60,000 bases of DNA from Bolinopsis microptera (taxonomy: Eukaryota; Ctenophora; Tentaculata; Lobata; Bolinopsidae): positions 20,676,837 through 20,736,836 of the forward strand of contig NC_087073.1 in NCBI RefSeq assembly GCF_026151205.1, read 5' to 3'. A program made the position numbers and the translations under genes. The first letter of the stretch is position 1. Every line of letters begins with the position of its first letter. Shown here piece after piece: positions 9,999 to 23,600 of this stretch. The notes under the pieces were generated by a model. It did no database searches. It was not told where the DNA came from and worked only from the letters and a program-made list of their open reading frames with translations.

Positions 9999-12283
9999 AT
10001 TATAGGGGGGGGGGGGGGTGTCATGTCCGTCTATGTCCGCCTATGTCCTGTCCTTTTTGGATTCTATGAGACAACGGACGTGTTTTTTGGGACATTGGCG
10101 GACACGGACGGACATTGGCGGACTCGGACGGACATTGGCGGACTCGGACGGACATTGGCGGACTCGGACGGACATTGGCGGACCTGGACGGACATTGGCA
10201 GACTTGGATGGACATTGTTGGACATTAGCGGACATTGATGGACATTAGCGGACAAACATTTTGAGGACTGAAGAGTACTGAAGAGTACTGAAGAGTACTG
10301 AGGAGGATGGCTGAGAAGGATGGCTGAGGAAGATGGCTGAGGAGGATGACTGAGGAGGATGACTGAGGAGGATGACTGAGGAGGATGACTGAGAGGGAGG
10401 AGAAGGATCAGGAAGACCCAGGAGGAGGAGGACCCAGAAGGAGGACCTAGGAGGAGGAGGAGGAGAACTGAGGAGGATGAGGACTGAGGAGGAGGACTGA
10501 GAAGGGGGAGGACTGAGGAGGATGGCTGAGGAGGATGACTCAGAGGGAGGAGGAGGAGGAAGAGGAGGAAGAGGACTGAGGAGGAGGAGGAGAAGGACTG
10601 AGGAGGAGAAGGAGGACCCAGGAGGAGGAGGACCCAGGAGGAGGACCCAGGAAAAGGCCCCAGGAGGAGGAGGAGGACTGGGACTCCTCGAGGAGGAGAA
10701 CTGTTGAGGACTGATTAGGAGGACTGAGGACGAGGAGGAGGAGTAGGAGGAGGACTGAGGAGGGGAGGAGGAAGGGGACTGGGGAGGATCAAGAAGACCC
10801 AGGAGGACCCAGGAGGAGGAGGAGGACCCAGGAGGAGGAGGAGGACTAAGGAGGAGGACTGACGATGACTGAGAAGGAGGAGGACTGAGGAGTACTGAGG
10901 AGGATGGCTGAGGAGGATGGCTGGGGAGGATGGCTGAGGAGGATGACTGAGGAGGATGACTGAGAGGGGGGCTAGGAGGAGGACTCAGGAGGAGGACTCA
11001 GAAGGAAGAGGAGGAGGACTCAGGAGGAGGACTCAGGAGGAGGAATTAGGAGAAATGAGAAGGAGGACTGAGGAGAACTGAGGAGGAGGAGGAGGAGGAC
11101 TGAATAGGAGGAGGAGAAGGAGGGGGACTGGGAGAGGACTGGGGAGGAGGAGGACTGAGGACCGAGGAGGAAGAGGAGGATGAAGAGGAGGAGGAGGACC
11201 CAGGAGGAGGAGGACTGAGGAGGAGGACTGAGGAGGATGGCTGAGGAGGATGACTGAGAGGGAAGAGGAGGAGGAGGAGGAGGACTCAGGAGGAGGAGGA
11301 GGAGGACTGAGAAGGAGGAGGAGGAGGAGGACTGAATAGGAGGAGGGACTGGGGGAGGACTGAGGAGGAGGATGGAGGACTGAGGAAAGGATGAGGAGGA
11401 GGACTGAGGAGGACTGAGGAGGAAGAGGAGGAGGATGAAGAGGAGGAGGAGGACCCAGGAGGAGGAGGACTGAGCACCGAGGAGGAAGAGGAGGAGGATG
11501 AAGAGGAGGAGGAGGACCCAGGAGGAGGAGGACTGAGGAGGATGACTGAGAGGGAAGAGGAGGAGGAGGAGGAGGAGGAGGAGGACTGAGAAGGAGGAGG
11601 AGGACTGAATAGGAGGAGGAGGAGGGGGACTGGGGGAGGACTGAGGAGGAGGATGGAGGACTGAGGAAAGGATGAGGAGGAGGACTGAGGACTGAGGAGG
11701 AAGAGGAGGAGGATGAAGAGGAGGAGGAGGACCCAGGAGGAGGACTCAGGAGGAGGAGGAGGACTGGGGAGGAGAAGGACTGTCGAGGACTGATGAGGAG
11801 GACTGAGGATGAGGAGGAGGAGTAGGAGGAGGACTGAGGAGGGGAGGAGGAAGAGGACTGAGGAAGATCAGGAAGACCCAGGGGGAGGAGGAGGAAGAGT
11901 AGGAGGAGGAAGCATCTAAATGTTATTTCCATTTTTGTCCGTTTTTGTCCGTTTATGTCCGTTTTTGTCCGTTTTTGTCGCTATATTTTTGTCCGTTTTG
12001 AAAATATAGGGTACCGAACGGACAAAAAACATGATCCCCCCTATGACAGCAAAAATTGAACATTTTATTTAGCAATTTAGGTGTCCATTAATGTCCGCCT
12101 ATGTCCGCCTATGTCCGTCTATGTCCGCCTATGTCCGTCTATGTCCGCCTATGTCCGCCTATGTCCGCCTATGTCCGTCTATGTCCGCCTATGTCCGCCT
12201 ATGTCCTGTCCTTTTTGGATTCTATGAGACAAGCGGACATAGACGGACGTGACACCCCCCCCCCCCCCCCCCCCCCATTATAG
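9999..12283. mobile_element. DNA element with G-run terminal inverted repeats and 7-bp target-site duplication
   Basis: A direct 7-bp duplication ATTATAG (9999-10005 and 12277-12283) brackets an element of about 2.27 kb. Its ends are inverted repeats: a G run followed by TGTCAYGTCCGTCTATGTCC on the left, and the complement before a C run on the right. Subterminal arrays are built from the motif atgtccgcct (12091-12210) and a 20-bp unit, ggacggacattggcggactc (about 10100-10180). A direct repeat containing ctgtcctttttggattctat occurs just inside both ends (about 10046 and 12206). The interior is the purine tract at 10262-11911. No transposase is present, so it would need enzymes in trans. The superfamily is not identified. 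Confidence 0.75.
10262..11911. repeat. 1.65-kb polypurine (gga/gaggac) degenerate satellite
   Basis: Almost every base on the plus strand is a purine, punctuated by regular ctg and ccc interruptions (gaggactgag, gacccaggagg). Larger blocks recur, for example the run from gatggctgaggag through the gagaggg motif. The tract is free of stops in several frames, giving artefactual Ser/Pro-rich or Glu/Gly-rich ORFs such as 11033-11932 on the minus strand. Long mirror-symmetric purine tracts can form triplex DNA; that is general knowledge, not shown here. Confidence 0.9.
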
Positions 12284-13660
12284 GTTCGACACAGCTGACG
12301 GCTTTAACCATGGAGACAAATTAAACAAAAAGTTGAAATTTACAAAAATGAAATATGATCATAATTCATAATCACAATTGAAATTCTTAGTTACACAACT
12401 TGACAACCTGCTTGATTTTGGACATTGTTCGCGTAACGTACCGAATATGGAATACTGTTGTCATACGTTGTAGACCTGCCGCACACGAGTGCACGGCTGT
12501 ATCGTGGCCACGATACTAGTGACACTTAGTGAAACGACAATGGGGGTCACGACGTGATACAACCGAATAGTAAGCTTCACTAATGTAGCTATATTTGCGA
12601 TCATATTCTCAGTTTCACCGGTATACCCCTAGATTTGCCAAGGTATAAGGTCGCAAGTGTAGTAAACTTGCTCTGAAGCAAACGGCAAACTTAAAATATA
12701 TTTTGTAAGAACAAGTATGCCACTCCTCTATCATCACTTACAATATTTCAATTTGCGATAATAATCAATTAATCAACTAAAATAGCGAGTGGATAACATT
12801 TAACTAAAATCGGCAATGTATTCTAAATCTAACGATTTGACTGAAAATCAAATGTCACACATTTCTCCACTTAAAAAGATAACCTGACTCATTCGATCGA
12901 TCCACGATTGCTGATTTTGTCATGCCATAGGTTTTGGCGCAAATTTCGGTTCCAACTTGTAACATGACGACCAGATACAACAATAAAATTTGATTTATAC
13001 ATGATTCATCTCTTACCATCTAAACGAACAGATTTACTCAGCGAAGTAATACTGAAAATATTTTTACTTTACAAATCAGGCAAAAAAAAACATAATTTAA
13101 TTGGAAGAAATCAAAGAAATTAAAAATATCTTAAAACCTTTAACCAATTTAAGATGAGATACGCAGCAAAAAGAGTGTTGAACAGGGAAATATATTGCAC
13201 AAATAACAAGAACTTTCTTACAAAACAAGAAAAAATAGCCAGCAAATTTCGAATTCAAAATGTCGGCTCTTTGATTTGTTCAAAACAAGATACAATACTG
13301 ATAGATGCTTCAAGTTCCGATGTTTCACTGCCAATCTTTGACTTACCAAAACAACTTGAACAGTCAGAAAGATTAACATTGAACTTGGACTAGAACAAAC
13401 TTCAGATGGACCAGCCAAGATTTCGAACAAAAGAAATAATAGCTCATATATATAATAGTTCGACTACGTTAACACTTATTCTGAAAAAAAAATCAATAGC
13501 CCAAAAGAATATTCATGTCCTGGGCAAACGACAAAATTTCACTATTATATTCTGAATAGGAAAACCAATTTCACACGCTGGAGTTTCAACAAAAATGGAG
13601 CATATTCGTTGACTGATAACTGCCAGAGTTTTAAGCTGGAAAGGAAGGGAGGGTAGGGTT
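12284..13660. other. intergenic DNA and 3' UTR side of the VPS10 receptor gene
   Basis: AT-rich sequence between the G-run element and the last receptor exon. It contains a dispersed hairpin repeat copy (12461-12565). A 79-codon ATG-initiated ORF (13154-13393, plus strand) has no recognisable domain and is not called as a gene. The receptor 3' UTR presumably covers the right part of this stretch. Confidence 0.45.
12461..12565. repeat. decayed copy of the dispersed double-hairpin repeat
   Basis: About 100 bp matching the copy at 59791-59895. Shared blocks are gtcatacgttgta, ccgc(a/g)cacgagtgc(a/g)cgg, ctgtatcgt, agtgaaacgac and acgtgatacaa in the same order. Here both hairpins carry mismatches. 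Confidence 0.7.
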
Positions 13661-14639
13661 TTACAAGGGTAGGAGATGTTCTTCATCATCATCTATCAGC
13701 TCATTGGGGTCGTTTTGATCATTTTGTGTGTAATTAAACCTGAAGTTGAACAATGTTAATGAGCAGAAATTAATAGTATACCTAGTTAAATAAACCTAGT
13801 TGAATCTCAAAACACCCCCACTCAGAGATTACAGTAAACTTGCTGAATCATTTGACCTAGGTAAACTATAGGTAAAAATATAATATTAATCATAAGCTAA
13901 AATGTACTAATCTTTGTATTCTAAATGGGGAAAAAGAAGAAACATTGTCAGTCAGTCGAGAAAATTGTCAGTCAGGCTATATGGCAGCTTTGTAGATGTT
14001 GTGACTATGCTAGTAGTGGTCCCAGGCTTGCGACTGGAATTGCGGTGTTAAATCGATTTAATGGTATACCAACGATCCACCTCCCACTTGTTGTTTGGTA
14101 CTTAGCATTAATAGTGTTAGCTGTAGCCATTTATAGCAAGAATCTTAAAACTTAAGGGGATGACAAGGAAAAAAAGGAACACAACGTTCAACGTTGCAAC
14201 CTTTTCGCTCCGGCCACAAAAGGCTTTCTCTCCGACCGGCCGGCCGGAGTGCACGCTACGCGTGCACGAGAGAGGTATACAACGTGTAGCAATGAATCAT
14301 CAAAACAAAATGTTTGAATTATCTCACCTCTCAAAGAAGTTCTTGATCCCCCTGGGTCTCTGTACAGAGTCCTCGCTGGAAATAGCGAGGGCACCTCTAC
14401 CCAGATCACTACTTGAGATACCCTCCTGCTCGTCGGCACATTCTATCATGTTAACGTCATCATTGTCATCATTAGCGTACCTGCTCCGGAAGGAGTACCT
14501 CCGGAGGAGCTGCTGATATCTGTTACGGTAGTAGAGGAGACCAGCTACTAGGACTACTATGAGGAGACCGCAGATACCGGGGATTACTATCTCCGCTACG
14601 TCGTGGTGAGAGCCTGTTGCTGCTGCTACATGGTCAACT
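13661..14639 (-). CDS. VPS10 receptor exons 29-30: transmembrane helix and sorting tail
   Basis: Exon 29 encodes the span [21 protein letters not shown] followed by basic stop-transfer residues and an acidic tail containing NDDNDDVNM (D1528-M1532). This resembles the DDVPM-type GGA-binding motif at the end of SORLA. Exon 29 ends AG at donor gtgaga; reading on gives an immediate TGA. Splicing in phase 2 to 13739 gives a final exon whose last residues are [10 protein letters not shown], an acidic-cluster [DE]xxxL[LI] adaptor signal. The motif at the very C terminus and the exact phase fit support this last exon. Confidence 0.8.
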
Positions 14640-17600
14640 CTGAAGAGTGGGGAGAGATCTGACTAACAGTTCAAATAATTTAACAGTTACTACCAGTTCA
14701 AACAATTTAGGGATGTTTACAAAAACATTTTTTTCCGGTCAAACTAAAAAAGAACACAAGTCAGTTCAGTTAGCAGAAATGTATATTAATTTCACTTACC
14801 CTCCACTGAGAGCCTTGCTAACACCCACCACAAACTCCATTTTCTTAACCTTACCATCCAGTGCTGCAACAACAGCCTCACTTGACGGCTGTACGCTGTC
14901 ATCAGGGGTGTCACGTGGGGAGATCCAGACTGATACTTTAGTGTCGGAGGCATCTGAGTGTGTTATACCCACACCTGATAGTCTGTCTCTGGTGGGACAG
15001 TGTTAGCGGTGTAGTGATTTGTGGCACTTGGTTTAAGAAAGTAAATAAAGTAAATTTAGGCGACATTTTTAAACAATTTTCGGTGATTTTGTTTCTAACA
15101 TTTTCAATGAAATACCTTGAGATTTTGGTGACTTGAACAATTTCCTCTTTTAGACCGTTGGCGAAATTCTCAAATTTAACTTTGTCAACATCTGCTGCCC
15201 GGAACTTAAACTCGTATTCAATACTGCCAATAGGGGCTGAAGATGAGATAAAAGTCAGTTTTATATGCGAGTGTAACAACAAGCATACAAAACCAAGCAT
15301 AAAGTCTACACAACCAAGTTGACGTATCTTTACATCAATACTGCATGATGAAGGATCATATTGTGAGACTTACGGGTGAGGGTGACAGCAAAGATAGGCT
15401 GGGACGGAGTCCCGAGACCCTTGTTGTTTTTACCGGTAACAGTGATACCGTAGAGGGTGGATGGAGACACATTGTCTCCTATTGTGATGGCCGTTGTGTC
15501 TGTTGTCAGCACGTGTTCTGTTCCGATCCTTACTTCTCCGTCGTACTTTCCGTACTGAAACAGTCGGGTTGAAGTGAGGACTACCGACATTAAGTGGAGA
15601 AGTTCATCCGCCTTTTTCATTTTTGTGTTATTGAGAAATGAGGATTAAGAAAATAAACATAGTGGTGCTGATTTTGGCAAATGGCCAGACGCTAGATCTG
15701 CAAATAGGAAGGGGTATATTTTAGTTCGTTCCATTATGGTTGTTATTGAGAAACCCATCTTTGTGGAATATGGCACTAATTATCAGGGCATCCCATGACT
15801 ACAATTTAACCATACCTGGCAACTTCCAATCCGATTATCCAATTCGAGGACAAAATAATAAATAAATGAACCAGATTTCATTGCACTGTTTTGAAAAAGA
15901 AGACCCAAAAACCTGTTGAAAAACAGGTTTCAATACGCACTTAATTGAATTTCTCGATAACAGTTGACCATGCAAAGCCGAAGCCTATTTTCTAAACAAG
16001 ACTCGTCTAACACAATTAGAGGGAATGTTAGCCCTCAGCTTATTGTTGAACACAATCTCACGTGCAAGAGTGAGACTATGTTGAGTAGGTGAAACGCGGG
16101 TACTGGGACGGTAGCCGTGGTGTGTGTGGTGGATCGGATAAACACCTGCAGACAGGATGACGTCATCAAAGAACTGAAGTAGATAAAAAGTAGATAAGAA
16201 ACTTACCCTGACTTCATATTGGATGGCGGAGTTAGTGTCAATAGGGGGCCTCCACATGATGTCGAGAGAGGCAATGTGACGCTCTTTCACATACAACCCT
16301 GTTACAGGGCCTGGTGCACCTGGGATAAACAATCAGTGGTTAGATTATGTTTCAGGATTTATAGATTGTTGGCTTTTTGACAATTTTCTCTCCTATCCTG
16401 ATAAAAAATTGGTGATTTTATATTTCTGTCGTGGCGTGTGCTGTAGATTAAAGCACTAGCCAGAATAAAGGGAAATTGTTATACCTGACATAGATTCGAC
16501 GGTACAAGCAGTGTAGGATTGTGTGGAGATGTACTTGGGTCCTTGTACTGCAACTGAGAACTTGTACGCCTTGAACTTGGGCAGCTGAAAATTATTATAT
16601 TTAGTTGAAAGTTCAATGACAAAACAGTGTGTCGATAAAAAATTGTATGGTAATTGCATTGTTTAGACGAAGATTTTAATCAAGAAATAAGAAATTTGTG
16701 AAGCCATAGCAGGGTACCTGGCGAGTTTCCGCATCTATAGATAAAACCAGTTGTGTTAAAATTAAAGATATTTATTTCATGATGTTCTCATGTTTAGCAC
16801 ACTTAATCTTTAGAGATAGTCTCATCAATCCACGTTTAGGCCCACTAATATAATAACTGTTATAATTTGTATCTTTCCAAGTTTCAACGAAATTTAATTA
16901 TCAAGTTATAAATATAAAATCAAGATAAAATTTAGATTAGATCTCGCCGACGTACGTGATTAATTTGGTTCAACTACCGGGATATAAGTTGCCACTTAAT
17001 TTCCGGGAATGAACTAGATGAATTTCTGAATTGTGTACACTGTAGTGACTGTACAGTTATTGTCACCTTCCTTTTTTAGATAAAGGTTAAACTTCGATTT
17101 AAATGGCGATTGATATCATTGTGTATTATTCACAAAACTCAAACTGAAATTCAAACACTGTATGAATTTCGGTTTGTGTATCGTGAATTGTAGAAAATAA
17201 TTCAAAGAATGCACCTTTTCTTTTTTTCTAAACATGAATATTGATAGAGTATATATTATACTATAGTACATTTTAAAATATTAAAACCTTATTCTTGTTT
17301 ATTTATGTTTACATCTAAAGTATTTCTTATCTTTAAAAACCTCAAGGCGAACGTAAGTATTCCGTAAAAAAGTAAGAAAAATGTAATCAGACAGAAGCTG
17401 TGAAAGTAGAGTAGAAAATAATTCAAAAAATGCACATTTTCTTTTTTTCTAAACATGAATATTGATAGAGTATATATTATACTATAGTACATTTTAAAAT
17501 ATTAAAACCTGCTCAGTCTGACTATTTGGGAATTTAAACTCTTAATATTAAAACCTTATTCTTGTTTATTTATGTTTACATCTAAAGTATTTCTTATCTT

Positions 17601-20600
17601 TAAAAACCTCAAGGCGAACGTAAGTATTCCGTAAAAAAGTAAGAAAAATGTAATCAGACAGAAGCTGTGAAAGTAGAGTAGAAAATAATTCAAAAAATGC
17701 ACCTTTTCTTTTTTTCTAAACATGAATATTGATAGAGTATATATTATACTATAGTACATTTTAAAATATTAAAACCTTATTCTTGTTTATTTATGTTTAC
17801 ATCTAAAGTATTTCTTATCTTTAAAAACCTCAAGGCGAAGGTAAGTATTCCGTAAAAAAGTAAGAAAAATGTAATCAGACAGAAGCTGTGAAAGTAGAGT
17901 TATGGTGGATAAAATCTTCGACTGATAACAATTCTAAAAACAGTTGCCAAGTATTTTTCAAGATTTATCTTTGCGGTCATATCAACGTTTCTGGCAGGAG
18001 ACCAGAGATTTGCTTTATGGGATCCGCATTCGACGTATTTAGCAATTAAGCCCAGCCATGACCTTACGGAACTAGTCTGAAGAGACTCGTTTTCTAAACT
18101 TGCAGAATATTGTGACATGAAATAGGAATCAGGGTACTCGGTACAAACATACCGGTTTAGCGAGTTTTCATTTATCATAATCCGGTAATTAGGATCAGAA
18201 TGTTTAGGTTTCTGCAGATCTATATTTCCGTAGGTTATTTAATTAAAATAACTTCATTCGTAAAAATAACCTCATCGGGACAAATTTACGAATGATAAGC
18301 CCCCATGGCCCACGTACCCCAGGTATGTGGTATGTGGGAAGGGAGGGAGAGAAGGAGGGAGAATGTTTTTTATCATCCGACATGTCGGATGATAAAAAGT
18401 TATAAGACAGTTAGGATTACGTTATTTAAGTTTCTGCGAATCTAAATTTCTTCAGATTATTAAAAATTAACCTTAGGTATGGGGGAGGGAGGGAGGGAGG
18501 GAGGGAGGGATGGAGGGAGGGAGGGAGGGAGGGAGGAAGGGAGGGAGGGAGGGAGGGAGGGAGGGATGGAGGGAGGGAGGGAGGGATGGAGGGAGGGATG
18601 GAGGGAGGGAGGGAGGAAGGGAGGAAGGGAGGGAGGGAGGGAGGGAGGGAGGGAGGGAGGGAGGGAGGGAGGGAGGGAGGGAGGGATGGAGGGAGGGATG
18701 GAGGGAGGGAGGGAGGGAGGGAGGGAGGGATGGAGGGATGGAGGGATGGAGGGATGGAGGGAGGGAGGGAGGGAGGGAGGGAGGGAGGGAGGGAGGGAGG
18801 GAGGGAGGGAGGGAGGGAGGGAGGGAGGGAGGAAGGGAGGGAGGGAGGGAGGGAGGGAGGGAGGGAGGGAGGGAGGGAGGGAACACGATTATCTCCTGTG
18901 AGAAAAAAGCTAAAAATAGCTTCTCAGTGCATAGAAAATGGTATTAGTTAAATTTACATTATCACACCAAACATCCAAACTCACACCGTACTATCAATTG
19001 TATTTCTGTTAGATAAGGCGAGCGGTTAAGTCATACATTAAACTTGTTACTTATCAGAATCAACAAAACTTCCACACAGATAAATCTTATATAATATTCA
19101 GTTGATAATTATCTCTGTGTTGTTGGTTGGTACTATTTCGTGGATGTTTTGAGCTGTTCAGATTAGCAGTCAAGCAGTCATAACTTTGAGTGAACTACTC
19201 CAAACTGCCTAGTCATGCTCAAAACTCTATTAATTTATCCCAGCCCTTTTGGAAGCAACAGCCTTTAAAACTGACAATTAAACCAGGTTTGTTTAAGCTT
19301 TAAACATATTTCTCAGAATTTATTAGTTTATTGCGCGTGACTAAAATTATTAGCTATTTCTCTGAATTCACAAACATCCAACTGGTCACGCTTTAAATAT
19401 AAACCTAAATCGATCATTGACGTTTTCACCGAGCTGAGTCCCGTGAGAACCACTTATAAAGTAAGCAGCTCAGAAAGGTTTAAAAATGAAGTGGTTTATT
19501 TTTCTGGCATCAAATCAAGAAATAATCGTTTTTACTTTGAGTATTTTGAGTAAAAAGGTATTTGAGTATCAAGGTTAGCAGTCAGAATAATATCGGGCCT
19601 TTATAGTTTATAGTAATTACAAAGCCATAAGGGGTCGTTCACATAATATGACGTTATCACTTTTAGGACAATTTTTAAACCGCGGCCTCCCCTCCCCTCC
19701 GTAATCAGTTTTACACATAGCTATTGTGTCAAAATTACACTAGCGTAATCATTTGGAAACCCCCTCCCCCTCGGCTGATTACGTAATATGGGAACGGCCC
19801 CTAACACGGCCTCTACGAGGACTAGGGTGGAAAAGAAGATTCGCTGTAGTTCGGCAATTAAAGTGTGTCAGATTTTCCTTATGAAAGTTTGACTGGAAAT
19901 TCGTAACCGAGACTTCAGTCTCCTTTTCACTATTCCGAGGAGGAAGTTGTGCGAGACCTACTAAGCTCCAGTACGTGCAGTACGTGCACCTTTCAATTAA
20001 CAAGAATCAGTGAATTAGATTTTGGTTAGCTCTACATTATATCTGAAATAAGATTTCCGCTGGAATTTAACTACAGTAAACAGCTTATCCTCAAGATGAT
20101 CTGAAGTCTGAAAAAAATAATAAATTCTGCAAAAACGATAATTTATTATTATTTTTCCTCTCGCCCTGCCTTTGATAGCTAGTTGCCCAAAAGTGGCAGT
20201 ATAGAAGTCGTATATGGTGGCCATATAAAGGAAGTATGGTAGCCATACAGATGCTGTGTAGAGGAGGCCTTACCCAGTCGCCCAATTTCCCCCAAATCTA
20301 TAATGCCTATAGTTTTAGCAACCAAGTTTTACGGACATGAGCTATAATTAGCTTTTACCGGTAAAGATAATTGCAGCTAATCAGTCCGGCAAGAATCCGG
20401 AACTCAAACAATTTTTCACAACTGCGTTGACAGCAGAGGTATAACGAGAAGAATTTCTCAAGAAATCCTCTATTTTTAGAGTTTGTAAAGTTTTGACACA
20501 AACTAACACAGTCAAACATGTCGACAAATACCAAAGTTGTGCTTAAAGTGCACGTTTTTAAATATCTTTTAAATCAAAGTAATTTTAAAGTTTTATATTT

Positions 20601-23600
20601 TGTTAAGCAGCTGTTGAACTAGGTGCCTTATTATAAGGGTACATCGTATTGCAAACGGAAGCTAGGAAATTGTTTAGGAGTTGTTGGAAATTGAAATTAT
20701 TAAAAAAGTTTATTTCATCCCGGAAATTAAAATAATTAAGATAACTCTTTTTATGGTTTCTCAACAAGATGCAATTCAATTTTTGCGGTCTTTATCACTA
20801 GGATTATCTTAATACATGGCCAACGAGACCATTTTCTGTCTTGGCTCTTGAACCTTTATTCAGGATGTAACTGAATGCATCATAATTTTAAGTTCACTAA
20901 ATCATCTACCATGTAAGTTTCCAGGTAGGTTACCAGTTACCACTACCACTTACTTAAAAATGAAGGTTGCGTGATTTTATTTACATATTTACCTCTATGT
21001 TCACATTAATCAACTTCCTATAATACCCAGCACAACTTCCTCTGTAGTAAAATTCTGAGAAATACTATTCCAGCTCTGTACCAATCAGGACAAAAGGAAC
21101 AAGAAGTCAAACTACCGTCCCGGCTTTTAGTCCTTGGTCATCTACCATTACAATAATATGCAGTTCCTTTATAAACTGATTGAGTTATAGCTGCTATGAT
21201 GGTGTGAGTTAAGGATATAAAGGCAGTATGGCAAGTGCTGGCAAGTACCCAAGTGAATGTTTTCTTACTCTATTATGATAATTATGCAATAACATTAGTA
21301 TCAAAATCCCATCGCTTAGTGACGCATGCCGCTTTCTTAGTAGGTGACCATAACCCGAGTAATTATTTCCAAGAATCAGAGAAGAGATTCAGTGAACCGC
21401 TTACAAAGATCGGAACTACATCAGAAATACTTACTGGTTTTTATGACCAATTCATCATGACGGATGCTAACTGGCTGGAAATGAACAAGTCACACGGTGT
21501 GACACTTCCGTCACACGGCGTGACACTTCCGTCAGATGCTCAACCCTCCAACTCAACCCACCAGCTTAAAAATAGCATCTGTCGTCGTAAAACTGTTCAC
21601 TTTGTCGACCCATTACAAAGAATTTGCAGCCTTTCCTGACAACGTGTTAGATTCCGAGTAATAGTTATGAGAGCAAATAGTTGAATACCAACATGTTTTA
21701 ACTCCGCCACCTCGACCCTAGTACATTTAGCATTCCGGAAAATCCCTTTTTGCATTTCAACGAGCTCACAGGAATAAACCCTTATAACGCCCGTTTGTGC
21801 TTGCATTTCTCACTTTCCTACATTTCTTCTCGTTGCTGTTGCGTGTGTGTGTGACCGTGAAACCTACCTTCGTTAACAATCTAGTGAGACCTAGCTCTTT
21901 GTTTTTTGAAGACTCTCTTTTGTTATAACCCGTTAACTGGAGAAGACTACTAAAGACTAATCACCAAGTAAAGGTATTATTATATTATATTGAATACATC
22001 TAGCTCTAACACACTAACAGATCGTGCTGTAGATCTAAACCACGGCACTTTATTTAACTGTGTGTAAGACACAACACCAGCTTAGTTATCCGCCCAGCAA
22101 TAAGCCATTTATTTTCACAGATCAATAGTTTGATAATTTGTCAAGTAGCTTGAGCCAGTAAAATGCGGTGAAAACCACTGTTTATCGCGAGGTTTAAAAT
22201 TCTTTTGTGTTTTTCTTTTCGCACTGTGCTCGAAAGTTTCGAATACAATGCCTCAAGCTTGCTTTGGAATGTGGCAAGGTGAGTTAACTTTGCTTGTAGT
22301 GGTGACTTTCATTCCATTTTAACCAGAAAACTGTTCCCAGGATAATTCTTATCTTTGCATTTTTCTATTTTTGTGCGGTCATATTATTCCACTAGATATT
22401 ACTGTTCGTGTTGAATAGTCGAATATTTTATCTTGAATGACTGGTATTTCCGAGATGCGTGAGACTCAAGCAATTATCTTATCGCAAAGCTTTCAGCCCA
22501 ACATTCTTATCATAAAGCTTTCAGTTCAATAGAAGTCACGTGGCGATTAAAATCACTATGAAACATGTTCTCCACTGACCTGGGGCAGCGTCAGTGAGAC
22601 TTGATCTGAGTTAACGTAGCTTGGTATTCCTAATCCAGACAGATCGTCGTCGTCATAGTATATCAAATATTTAGAGATGGGACCGTTGGGACTGTCAGGC
22701 TTGTGCCATGTCAGCACTGCCAGACCACTCTTCTGGAAACATTCTAGCTGCTTCACTGCTCCTGGTACTGAAAAACAATATCATGGGTTATAATCGAGTT
22801 AACGTTTAATAGCCATGACGTTTTCGTTGCTCTGTTTCTTGCAGTTTCCTTTGCAAGCTCCAACTGTATTAACTGTAGATATTCAATTGACTCAAGACGA
22901 GTAAACGATAATTTTTGGTCAAGATAAGCAAGCTTCTTGTGAAGCCTAGAACTCTTGAAACAGCTGAGGATTTTGTTGAGTACTGATTTGATTTAGTTTA
23001 CTTGAGAACTTTTAAACGGATTATTCCCTCTTCCTGCTAAGACATCCAAATACACACATACAACCTAAGAAGTGCACATACAATTAAATTTGGGGAATTT
23101 AGATAAAGAGTCCTGGCTTTCTCAAACCTGATCAGATTGTTAACCAGCCGAGGCTTATCGTTTATCTACCGAGTTATGATATTATTGTTTAGGATCTAAG
23201 TTACAATTAGATGGAATTCAAACCAGTTTCTTGAGGCCAGTCCTGCACGTACGGCGTACCCAGCTTCTTTTTCATCCAATTAGAGAAATATAATCAGGTA
23301 CAAGTAATACACGATACCGGAAGACACGAGCAACTGAAATTTGAGATAAGATTCTGGGTACAGCTGGTTTAAATATTCTGGTAGAATTTCTATGAAACCA
23401 TTATTTCTCATCCTGCTGCGATAGGATACGTTTTTCTCTCTCTCTCTCTCCCGATGTACGAATATTCTACCATATGTCTCTATCACTCATCTGCTTTCTT
23501 CATATGACAGTGCTTACTTGAAGTTCATTAGAGGAAATTCGTTATTCGACTTAGATTTATGGTACGTTTTTTTTACTCAGTTTTAATCATTCTTACTTAG

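Noticed and set aside
11033-11932. 299-codon Ser/Pro/Leu-rich minus-strand ORF
   Set aside because: It lies entirely in the polypurine satellite; the composition follows the repeat and no start, splice or domain supports it.
14160-14516. 118-codon plus-strand ORF
   Set aside because: Antisense shadow of the transmembrane/tail exon 29.
15985-16140. Open minus-strand reading [12 protein letters not shown]...RRVLF next to receptor exon 25
   Set aside because: It lies in intron 25, cannot be joined in phase, and might at most be a transposon fragment.
18473-18951. Several 120-145-codon Gly/Arg/Glu or Pro/Ser ORFs
   Set aside because: A 4-bp GGGA repeat leaves all frames open; these are artefacts.
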